Shown here piece after piece: positions 1 through 8,300 of a DNA stretch of 64,000 nucleotides. The number at the start of each line of letters is the position of its first letter. Within the stretch, counting starts at the first letter, position 1. The notes under the pieces are model-generated. The model searched no databases. It was not told the origin of the DNA and worked only from the letters and a program-made list of their open reading frames with translations. This DNA comes from an uncultured Pseudomonadota bacterium (lineage in GTDB: Bacteria; Myxococcota_A; Bradymonadia; Bradymonadales; GCA-2716585), in assembly GCA_937123825.1 (NCBI GenBank), contig CAKZKQ010000744.1:40061-104060 (forward strand), read 5' to 3'. Position numbers and translations under genes: made by a program.

Positions 1-212
1 TCCAGGCGTTTAATCGACGCGAGGTGGCCGTCACTGGCAAGTTTTAGGAGGTTTGGGATGGTTGTCAGCGATCCGTCGATGCGCAGCGCGCGGACGCTGG
101 ACCAGTCAGGGGGCTGGCGGCCAGACAAAAGGGCGGCCAGTTGCGCGGGCTGGGCCTGCAACAAACTCCTCCCTTCAAATCGGCGGGTATAATCAGACAG
201 CCAAAGCATCAT
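1..212 (-). CDS. Partial protein with leucine-rich-type C-terminal end (runs off window)
   Basis: Seventy codons are open from a double ATG (212 and 209) to the window edge, so only the N-terminus is visible. The visible part has a short polar start (MMLWLSDYTRRFEG), an Ala/Gln/Leu-rich helix and then a stretch ending in HLASIKRL, which looks like the entry to a leucine-rich repeat, as in the neighbouring LRR genes. It begins 13 bp after the stop of the upstream gene and on the same strand, so it is probably the fifth gene of the LRR operon. There is no signal peptide. The LRR assignment is an inference from a few residues and the context. Confidence 0.5.
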   Translation of the reverse strand, partial: MMLWLSDYTRRFEGRSLLQAQPAQLAALLSGRQPPDWSSVRALRIDGSLTTIPNLLKLASDGHLASIKRL

Positions 213-225
213 GGGAGCGAGGGCT

Positions 226-996
226 CTAAAGGCGTTGAACATTGGCGCCGAGTGCTGGCGCATAAAAGTTCCAGGCCTGCTCTTCGGCGTTGAATTGGGC
301 GTCTAGAAGATAACCGGTCGCCCACAAACGCAACCACGGCTCAAATGGGTTTGGCAAGTCGCCAAAAGCCATCCCCACAGTCTCTGAAGGTGCCCAAAAC
401 CTCCCAGAGACCTCCCATTCCAGTTCGGACGCCCTTTGCCACCCCAGACCACACACCACGGCCTCTCTGACAAAGGCAGGCCAGGAACGGGCTCCTTCAG
501 GCACGAGCCCCTCCACATCCTCACCGTTGTCCTCAAAAGCCCCCTCCAGGCAGTACACGGCACACATCTGGGCCGCTCCTTGGGTCAGTGAGCGCGGGCG
601 AAGGCCGTTGATGCTCCACCAGTGGATTGGCCGCGCTGAGGGCTCGGCCCCCCAGGGGACCAACCGCTCTTGCACCTGGATGGCCAGACGCTCGGCGACC
701 AAAAGCCCGGAGGGATCGGCGGCAAAAGTCAGCACAGCATCCATCGATGGGGGTTGAGGCTCGGGTTCAACCCCATCCCGTGCGGATCCTGGGCGACGGC
801 GTCTGGTGTCCAAAGTGCCAAAGAGGCGTTGAGGCGAGGGCTGGAAGTCCTGGGGCAGGAGCCCGGCCTTGAGGAGCGTCTCCCATGCCAATGGACCGTG
901 GTGGATGCCGCTGAGGGCCTCGGTCAGTTTGGCGTTTGGGTGGCGCGTTGGGGCAAGAAGCCGGTGCTCAAGGGCAGCAATGAGTTCGTCCATCAT
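226..996 (-). CDS. Hypothetical protein in LRR/DUF4157 operon
   Basis: This is a 256-aa soluble protein with no signal peptide or membrane segment. It starts at a double ATG (996/993) preceded by an AAAGAG-like ribosome site. The N-terminal 80 residues are polar and Pro/Arg-rich. The C-terminal half is Trp-rich and contains the segment NPFEPWLRLWATGYLLD. That resembles the pattern PFxPhhxhWxTGYhhD seen in uncharacterised proteins of predatory and gliding bacteria, but I cannot name the family. The gene lies 30 bp downstream of the duplicated 214-aa protein and 13 bp before the next ORF, which indicates co-transcription. No catalytic motif is visible. A role as partner or immunity protein is only contextual speculation. 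Confidence 0.7.
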   Translation of the reverse strand: MMDELIAALEHRLLAPTRHPNAKLTEALSGIHHGPLAWETLLKAGLLPQDFQPSPQRLFGTLDTRRRRPGSARDGVEPEPQPPSMDAVLTFAADPSGLLVAERLAIQVQERLVPWGAEPSARPIHWWSINGLRPRSLTQGAAQMCAVYCLEGAFEDNGEDVEGLVPEGARSWPAFVREAVVCGLGWQRASELEWEVSGRFWAPSETVGMAFGDLPNPFEPWLRLWATGYLLDAQFNAEEQAWNFYAPALGANVQRL

Positions 997-1026
997 CTCT
1001 TTGGCGATGTGCAGGGCGTGGTGGAT

Positions 1027-1671
1027 TCAGCGCAAGAGGCGCTGGCCAGAGTCGTCGTCTGCAAACCACAGCAGAAAGTGATCGGAAATGTCCACGGGCT
1101 GGGGCTCGTCGCCGTTTGTGGGCCCAACACCCTCAAACCAGGTCACAGACCCATCATCATGTTGGCCGCTGCGAAGGGAGAGGCGAAAACCAAAGCCTTG
1201 TCCAGACCAACCGCCGCTGCCTGGCTGCCAGGCCACACCCAGCAAGCGACCGAGCGTTTGCCTGAGGTCATCGTCATTGGCCACGGCGGACACAAGCGGG
1301 ACTTTGAATGAGCACTGGATGTTTGGGTTGGAGGAGGCGTCGGAGGTTTTCCATGGAAAGGGGCTTTGCTGGGCAAACCAACGCAAAAAATGGCCGGTGA
1401 AGTCAAAGGGATCCACGTCGTCCATGGCCGCCAGGTGAAGGGGGGTATCAGCGCGCATCACAAAAGCGCGCCCGGCGTCCTTGATTGCGTAGTGGCGAAA
1501 CCACAGTTCAAACCCAAAGGACTGCCCCACAAAGAGCGCCATCCCGTTGTCATCGTCTGCGCGCAGCGGGGTCCCGAACAAACCTTCCAAGTGCTGATGG
1601 ACCGCGTCCACCTCTTGTGTGGTGTTGAACGACAAACCCGCCGACAGCCACAATCCGCAACGCTGCGTCAT
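1027..1671 (-). CDS. Hypothetical protein with internally duplicated ~100-aa domain
   Basis: This 214-aa soluble protein has a good ribosome site (GAGGGGTT directly before the ATG). Two halves resemble each other. The first has HLEGLFGTPL, then SFGFELWFR, then FTGHFLRWFAQQS. The second has TLGRLLGVAW, then GFGFRLSLR, then ISDHFLLWFADDD. The spacing is similar in both, so the protein is probably two copies of one alpha/beta domain of about 100 residues. No known catalytic motif is seen. It sits 22 bp after the LRR gene and 30 bp before the next gene on the same strand. Small duplicated soluble proteins downstream of toxins are often immunity proteins, but nothing here proves that role. Confidence 0.72.
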   Translation of the reverse strand: MTQRCGLWLSAGLSFNTTQEVDAVHQHLEGLFGTPLRADDDNGMALFVGQSFGFELWFRHYAIKDAGRAFVMRADTPLHLAAMDDVDPFDFTGHFLRWFAQQSPFPWKTSDASSNPNIQCSFKVPLVSAVANDDDLRQTLGRLLGVAWQPGSGGWSGQGFGFRLSLRSGQHDDGSVTWFEGVGPTNGDEPQPVDISDHFLLWFADDDSGQRLLR

Positions 1672-1693
1672 AACCCCTCAGGATTGGCAAACC

Positions 1694-3544
1694 TCACTTT
1701 GACGGCAGGCCTTTGCGCAGACGAAGAGCGATAGCCTTGGCCCATTGGGGTCCAGCAGGGTTGCCCTCGCAACCAAACTCCACAAGATTGGTCAAATGCT
1801 CCGACAGCGCCAATGCCTTTAGCCCCTCATCCCCAATCTTGTTGTCTCTCAGACCAAGCCAGGTCAGATTGGCGCGGTGTTTTGAAGCGGCCAAGGCCTT
1901 TGCGCCCTCATCACCAATCCCATTGTTCTGCAGAAAGAGCACGGACAGCGCGTTCAAACTCGAAGAAGCCGCCAGCGCCTTCACCCCCTCATCCCCGATC
2001 TGGTTGCTCTCCAAGACAAGTTTGGTGAGGTCTTTGAAGTGCTCTGATGAGGCCAAAGCATCCGCGCCTTCATCACCGAGCAAGTTCAGTTCCAAATCCA
2101 GCACAGTCAGGTTGTCGAGACACGCAGATTTGGCCAGGGCCTTGGCGCCCTCAGGGCCGATCCCATTGTCGTGTAGACCAAGCACTTTAAGCTTGCCCAG
2201 ATGTGGCGAAGCCGCCAGCGCCTTGACGCCCTCATCCCCGAGTTGGCTCGTGCTCAAATTGAGTTCAACCACGCCCTCCAAGCACGCCGATGATGCCAGT
2301 GCTGCTGCACCTTGGCTTCCCAATGGGTTCCAACTAAGATCGAGTTTTCTGAAGTTTGTCAGACACTGTGATGACGCCAACGCCTCAGCGCCATCGCTCC
2401 CAATGTCGTTCAGATTCAAATCGAGTGTGCTCAGCCTGGTGAGATGCTGCGAGGCGGCCAAAGCCTTGGCGCCCTCGTCCCCCACATTGTTTACATTCAG
2501 CAGGAGCACAGACAGAGCGTTCAAATGAGGGGAGGCAGCCAGCGCCTTGGCCCCTTCGGCACCCACATTGTTTCTTTCCAGATCCAGCGTGGTCAGGCGG
2601 CTCAAACCAGGGCAGCCAGCCAGCGCCTTTGCACCCTCTTCTCCAATCTTGTTGTCGCCCAAAACGAGGGTTTCAAGCTTGTTCAAATACGGCGAGTTCG
2701 CCAGCGCCTTGGCGCCCTTGTCCCCCATTTTGACGTCTTCGAGCGCAAGCGCAATGAGGTTTGAGCACATCTTTGAGGCTGCCAGCGCGCTGACCCCTTC
2801 ACTCCCGATCTCGTTCCAGTCGAGGTTGAGCACGCAGAGATTGGCGAGGCACCGTGATGTGGCCAGGGCTTTGACGCCCTCTGCCTCTATGTCGTTCCAT
2901 TTGAGGTCGAGCTTGGTGAGGTTGTTCAAGCGCTTCGATGAAGCCAGCGCCTTGGCCCCTTCATCCCCTATTTCGTTCCCGCCCAGCCCCAAGACTTCGA
3001 GGTTGCCCAGGCATTGCGATGAAGCCAGTGCCCTGACGCCTTCATCCCCTATTTCGTTCCCGCCCAGTTCAAGCATGGTCAGGCGACTCAAATGCGGCGA
3101 CGAGGCCAAGAGCTGCGCCCCCTCGTCACCCACCACGTTCTCCAGGAGATCGAGGACAAGCACGTTCTTCACATGCGCAGAGTTGGCCAACAACCGTGCC
3201 CCTGCACATGCAACGACGTTTTCTTTGAGATCGAGGATGGTGATGTTGGACAACCACGGCAAAAGCGGTTCCAGGTCAATGCCCCGCCCACCTCGGGCCG
3301 CTCTAACCAATGGCCACCAGGGCGCTGTGGGCGCTTGAACAAGCTCTCCAGTGCGCAGCGCATCAGGCCAGTCCTCCAAACAAGCAGCGGCGTACTCAAG
3401 GCCTTCTTTGACGAGCCCCTCATCAAGCTTTTCGATGCAGCCGCAGATCGCACGCCAGGTTTGCCCAGTAGGAACACCATGAAACAACGCACGCAGGACT
3501 GAAACACTCGAGTTTTCCAATGGACCGCGCTCAGCACAAAGCAA
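1694..3544 (-). CDS. Leucine-rich repeat protein, ribonuclease-inhibitor type, 19 repeats
   Basis: This 616-aa protein consists of about 93 unique N-terminal residues followed by 19 LRR units (residues 94-616). The first unit is 29 aa, the next seventeen are exactly 27 aa each with no indel, and the last is degenerate. The unit pattern is LxxLxxLxLxxNxIGDEGAKALAxS, the ribonuclease-inhibitor-like LRR_6 class, which forms a curved protein-binding solenoid. No signal peptide is seen, so it is presumably cytoplasmic. The annotated start is a TTG, and no ATG lies before residue 100 in this frame, so the true start could be a nearby TTG or CTG. It lies between another LRR gene (49 bp upstream) and the duplicated protein (22 bp downstream). 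Confidence 0.88.
   Translation of the reverse strand: MLCAERGPLENSSVSVLRALFHGVPTGQTWRAICGCIEKLDEGLVKEGLEYAAACLEDWPDALRTGELVQAPTAPWWPLVRAARGGRGIDLEPLLPWLSNITILDLKENVVACAGARLLANSAHVKNVLVLDLLENVVGDEGAQLLASSPHLSRLTMLELGGNEIGDEGVRALASSQCLGNLEVLGLGGNEIGDEGAKALASSKRLNNLTKLDLKWNDIEAEGVKALATSRCLANLCVLNLDWNEIGSEGVSALAASKMCSNLIALALEDVKMGDKGAKALANSPYLNKLETLVLGDNKIGEEGAKALAGCPGLSRLTTLDLERNNVGAEGAKALAASPHLNALSVLLLNVNNVGDEGAKALAASQHLTRLSTLDLNLNDIGSDGAEALASSQCLTNFRKLDLSWNPLGSQGAAALASSACLEGVVELNLSTSQLGDEGVKALAASPHLGKLKVLGLHDNGIGPEGAKALAKSACLDNLTVLDLELNLLGDEGADALASSEHFKDLTKLVLESNQIGDEGVKALAASSSLNALSVLFLQNNGIGDEGAKALAASKHRANLTWLGLRDNKIGDEGLKALALSEHLTNLVEFGCEGNPAGPQWAKAIALRLRKGLPSK
1697..3265 (-). repeat. 81-bp tandem coding repeats (27-aa LRR units)
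   Basis: DNA encoding the nineteen LRR units of the 616-aa protein. Seventeen consecutive units are exactly 81 bp, and the GDEGAKALAAS-type part is the best conserved. Strict length conservation with divergent exposed residues fits expansion by unequal crossing-over followed by divergence. Confidence 0.85.
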
Positions 3545-3593
3545 TCAAAGACAGGCTCAACGTCACCACACCACACTCAAAAGCCAGATCCGC

Positions 3594-5225
3594 TCACAGC
3601 TCAACGTTGGTTCCCGGCCACCTGGGCTGCACGATGGACACAAACCAACGCTTGGACAAACCAGGACCGGGCTGCAAACAACCCAACAACGGAGAAGCAT
3701 CAGACTTTAGATAACGCTCAACAGACCCTATATCAGCGCGCGTACAGCGCACATCGTTCAACCGGGGCATTTGCCCATTGCAGAGCGCCTGGGCCAAAGC
3801 CTCAAACTCCAGCCAACGAGGGACGTGCAGACGTTCAAGACAAGGCCAACTCACCGTCTTGATCCAATTGGCCATCGACTGAGAAAACCCTTCTGGCGCA
3901 GTGTCATAATCTGCCACAACAAGGCCCTCAATCACTTCCTCCAAGCCACGCAGCGCATCCCCATAAAGGGACGTGGGCTTAAGAATCTCCAAACGCTTCA
4001 GTCCCGAAAAAAGACGTGCCAGCGATTCAATGTCCCCCAGATCGCACTTCACCAAACGCAAATGCTCCAGCATCCCCCGTGAAGCCGCCTCCAACAACTC
4101 GGCCAGCCAGACCCCATCCATCCCGCCAGCAACCACCTCCAAAGACACCAACCGTGGCGACAGCTCCAAAGGTGCACACTCCCCCACCCAAGAATGCCGC
4201 AATGACAAAGACTCCAAAGCGTCCAGCCCTTCCAGGGCCTCCCAAAACGACGCCTCAGACACCCGACAATGCTGCAAACCCAACCGACGAAGCCCCTGAC
4301 AAGCGCCCAAAACGCCACAAACCTCATCGCCAAGCTCCACTTGCCCCAAAACCAGATGGGACAACCCAGGACAAGCTTCCAACACAGCCTCATCCAGCGC
4401 CTGCACCCCCTGTCGAAAGCCCAACGACAACGCCACAAGCTGCCGCCCCCATTGCACCAACACAGACCTCAAGGGCTCCCAATCGTCCTGCCCCGTCGCC
4501 ATCAGTTTCCGCAAATGGTCCAGCCCCTGCGCAGACCGCCACCCCTGACTCAAAGTCACCCGCTCAAGACACAACGACTCCAAATTGGGCGCTTCCAACG
4601 CCCCCAAACAAGCCGCTCCCACATTGTGCGTGCTGCTCAAACTCAAGCGCCGCAACTGCCCCCATGTCCCCGACCACAACGCAGCGCTCTCCGGTCGCGT
4701 CAGATCGCAAGACAGCGCCAGCGTCTGCAAATCCCTGCCATGGGCATCCAAACACCGAAAAAGGCGACCGTGGGCACCGTGCTGCCAAGACAAGCCCAAC
4801 CCACGCAACGACGGCAACAACTCTCCCAGAGCATCAAGCTGGGCGGGTGCAAGCCCCACCACTTCAAGCACCACCCCCGCGCGCAGCAGCGGCGACCCCA
4901 CCGCCGCCTTCAAATCCCCCTGAGGCACAGACCACCGCACCGTCTCCAGCTTTGGGCAAGCCCCCAAGCTCTCCACGCCCTCAACCAAACCAAGCTCAAG
5001 ATGACGCAAGCGCGGCGAAGCCCGCAGCACGCGCTCAATCAGGCGCACATCCGCGCTCGCCTCAACCTCCAGCGCCTCAAGCCGATCAAAATACCCCTGG
5101 CGAACCAATGCTTTGACGCGCGGCCCTTCGCCCGATGAAAACCCCACGCGCAACGTGCGAGGCAAAAGCACTGGGCAGCCTTCCAAAGCGTCGTGCATGC
5201 TTTGCGGATGGCTTAAATATGTCAT
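3594..5225 (-). CDS. Irregular leucine-rich repeat protein
   Basis: This 543-aa protein has many LRR-like strands (for example LRHLELGLVEGVESL, LRRLGLQHCRVSE, LESLSLRHSWVGE, LEHLRLVKCDLGD). Their spacing is irregular, at about 24-30 residues, and there are no GDEGA turns. The overall pattern is that of F-box/AMN1-like or ribonuclease-inhibitor LRR proteins. There is no signal peptide or TM segment. It begins with ATG at 5225, 161 bp after the stop of the giant DUF4157 gene, and precedes the regular LRR gene by 49 bp. Its coding strand is unusually G/T-rich compared with the genes further right in the window. It probably binds protein, but the partner is unknown. Confidence 0.8.
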   Translation of the reverse strand: MTYLSHPQSMHDALEGCPVLLPRTLRVGFSSGEGPRVKALVRQGYFDRLEALEVEASADVRLIERVLRASPRLRHLELGLVEGVESLGACPKLETVRWSVPQGDLKAAVGSPLLRAGVVLEVVGLAPAQLDALGELLPSLRGLGLSWQHGAHGRLFRCLDAHGRDLQTLALSCDLTRPESAALWSGTWGQLRRLSLSSTHNVGAACLGALEAPNLESLCLERVTLSQGWRSAQGLDHLRKLMATGQDDWEPLRSVLVQWGRQLVALSLGFRQGVQALDEAVLEACPGLSHLVLGQVELGDEVCGVLGACQGLRRLGLQHCRVSEASFWEALEGLDALESLSLRHSWVGECAPLELSPRLVSLEVVAGGMDGVWLAELLEAASRGMLEHLRLVKCDLGDIESLARLFSGLKRLEILKPTSLYGDALRGLEEVIEGLVVADYDTAPEGFSQSMANWIKTVSWPCLERLHVPRWLEFEALAQALCNGQMPRLNDVRCTRADIGSVERYLKSDASPLLGCLQPGPGLSKRWFVSIVQPRWPGTNVEL

Positions 5226-5386
5226 GGAATCGTATATTGCTGTGTCAGCGGGCCGTTTGGGCTCAGTGACATAGCCATAAAATCAAGGCGCGCAAAGTCT
5301 GATCGCTTTTTAGCATTTGGGCAGAACGCTCGCAGTGCACAGCAGGGTGTTTTGCTGGACACAGTCACAGGCAGAGCTCCAAAACA

Positions 5387-8300
5387 TCAGGGCGGCACGT
5401 TGATGCGGTTGGCCTTGATCCAGGCATGGGCAGCGTCTACGAGCGCAAGTGCCTGTGCTTTGTTTGAGAACGATGACATGTCGCTGGTGAAACCACTGTC
5501 ACTGCCCCACATGCTGTTGATCTTGCGCTTGGCATAAACAACGGCCAATTGTGCACGAGCCCTCATGGCACGCTGAATGTCGGTGCGGCTCATGTCTTTA
5601 AAAGCCTCACCCCTGTATTCACCCACCGTGACATTACCAACGCGCGGATCACCGTACTGATCGCCGGTTTTGTGCACATCGCTGTTGTTGGCGCCTCGTG
5701 TGTTGTCATGGCGCTTCAAGGCGCTGTCTTCGCCATGAGCCTGACCATCAAAGGGCTGTTCACTGAGCCCATCGCCAACAGCCATGCCGCTGGTTTTGGC
5801 AAAGAACGCGATGATGCGCTTGACGCTTTGGGAGTTGGCAGCAGGCATCGTGCCACCCGCAGAACTTTGGAACGCTTTGCGCCAATCCCCAGCCGAGAGA
5901 GCATCGTGGGGCCGCGACCCGGTGCCTGCAGGCTTGGTGCGGTTTGAAAGCGAGCCGGTGGTGTCGTTGTTGGCCGAGTCCCAGCGGTGGGAGAAGACCT
6001 TGAGCGTCTTGCCGTCGTCGCTGAACGTGGCTTCGATGTACTCGGGGAACCCACCGGAGCGTTGGCCGTAGTCAAACTTGACCTTCACACCATGCTTTTC
6101 GGCCAGACCCTGGAGGTAGGCAAGCTGCTGGTTGTAGCGCCCTGGGTTGTTGCGGGTGCGGACATCTTGAGCCACGGCCTCCAAGCCATCTTCTTCGTAG
6201 ATCTCGATGGTCCACTGATGGTAGTTGGGCTCGATGATGCCTTTGACGATCTTTTTGTTGTCTTTGCCGCCAGTGCCGCGCTGGACTTCCAGCTTCATGT
6301 CCACGCCTTTGAGGCGCCTGGTGAGCTGCTGATCGCCGCTTTGCTCCACACGCTGGAGTTGGGTCTTGAGGGCAGAGGCGTCGTTGCCAGAGGTGCTGCT
6401 CTTGCTGGCCTGGGAGCGGCCCCACTGTTTGAGTTCGCGTTCGGTCTTCTGGGCCAGCGTCTTGTTGAAGGTGGCCAGGCTCTTGGCGGCGAACCAGCGC
6501 TTGCCCTTGGTGTCCTTGGCGATCCAACCCTTGCCGACGCGCGCGGTGCCGGTGCGGCCGCCTTTGCGGGCGACGGCCTTGACCTTCCAGGTAGAGCGGC
6601 GGCGAACCAGGGAGAGTTTGACGCTGCCGGGCTTGGCTTTGACCTTGACGGTGCGCAGGACAGACTTGATTTGCGCCTCGGTGACGACTTTGGAATGGGA
6701 CTGTGCTTTGGCCTTGCGCCAACCGGTGTGGGCGGCCATCAGGGCGATGCGGCGCGCTTCGCTGCCGGGCTTTTTGCGCGGCTTCTTGCGCGGCTTTTTG
6801 GGCCGACGGGGCTTTCTGGGACCCTTGCCCTTGCCACGCAACTTGTTGCCCATGCGGCGCAGGCTGTTTTTGGCCCAAAGCAACAGGTCGTCCAGATACT
6901 TTTGCATCTTGGCCGCCCAGCGGCCAAAGGCGTTTTTGAGCTTGGTAAAGGCCTTGAAGGCTGGCGCCAGCGCCTTTTTGAGCTTCGGCAGGATCTTGGC
7001 CAGCTTGGGCACCAGCTTGGTGATGGCCTTGAGCGCCTGAGCCCCAGCGCTGACCGCCGTCTTGGCGGTTGAGGCGCCCATGGTCAACGCCGCCAGGATG
7101 ACCTCAACGGCGATCATGCCCACCACGGTGCCGATGGTCTTGCCCAACTCGTAGAGCGCGCCCTCGGAGTTGAGCGCCGCGATGAGCTTCTTGGCGCCCT
7201 CCTGGCCCATGGTCCCGGCGGCCGTCTCAACGCTGCCGCCGAGCGCCTTGATGAAGCCCTCGATCTCCTCGCGGGTCACGCCCTCTTTGAAGATCTTGGC
7301 AAAGAGCGCCTCGCCGCTGCCCAAACCATCGGGGAACTTCGGGGGGCGCTCGGCGTTGACCGGCTCCGGGCCGCCCGCGTCGGGCTCCTGACCGGGGTCA
7401 GTGTCCTGCTGCTGGTCCTGCTCCTTGTCGGCGTCCTGATCGACGTCGTCGGTGTCGCCGTCGTCGTTTTCGACCTCTTCGATCGCCGAACCGTCCCAGT
7501 CTTCGTCCTCGTCGGGCGTGTCGCCCTCGACCTCGTCGGCCTCCATCTGGACTTCGGTGTCGACTTCGGGCTCTTCGTCCTCTTTGTCCTCGTCGTCTTC
7601 TTTGTCCAGCGCGTCGTTGTCGCTGCCGCTGTCGGGATCGTCGGCGTCCTTGTCCTCGCCGCCAAAGAGCATCGAGAGCGGGACGGTGACCAGCTTGGAG
7701 CCGAGCTTGACCAGCCAGGCGGCCGCCTGGAAGAGGAAGACCACCGTGCCGACGGTGCCCTCGTAGACGCCCTTGGCCAGGCCGACCACAAAGCCCGCCA
7801 TAAACTCCACGTCGCCACTGAGCAGCCGGGCGACGGTGTCCATGGCCTTGACCTTGGTCTCCTCGCTGGAGCCCTTGATCTCTTTGAGGAAGCCCAGCAC
7901 ACCCGAGCGCAGCGCCTTGCCCAGGAAGTTCATCTCGGCCGGCTGTGGGAACCACTCGACCAGCTTGATGAAGGCGTCGAGCACAAAGTCGATCAGCGGG
8001 CCCTTGTAGCACTCGGGCAGGACGTGCCGCCAGACGTTGCCCGCCACAAAGAGCGGCAGCGCAAAGATGTTGCCCCCGGCGGTGGCGGTCAGCGCCAGCG
8101 TCAGGCCGACCACAAAGTCCATCAGCGGCTTGACGTAGTCGTAGAGCCCCTGGGCGCCATTGGCCAGATCCGTAAAGGCCTTGCCGACGTTCTTGCTCAG
8201 GTCGCCCAGGCCCTTGGTGACCTCTTTGACCACCGACTGAACCGAGGCGACGACCGCCTGCAAGAAGCCCTGGGAAGCCTGCCACGCGCCCAGCACGCCC

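Noticed and set aside
4016..5138. Two Pro- and Gln/Arg-rich plus-strand ORFs opposite the irregular LRR gene
   Set aside because: The composition is explained by the skewed opposite strand, and LRR features are on the minus strand.
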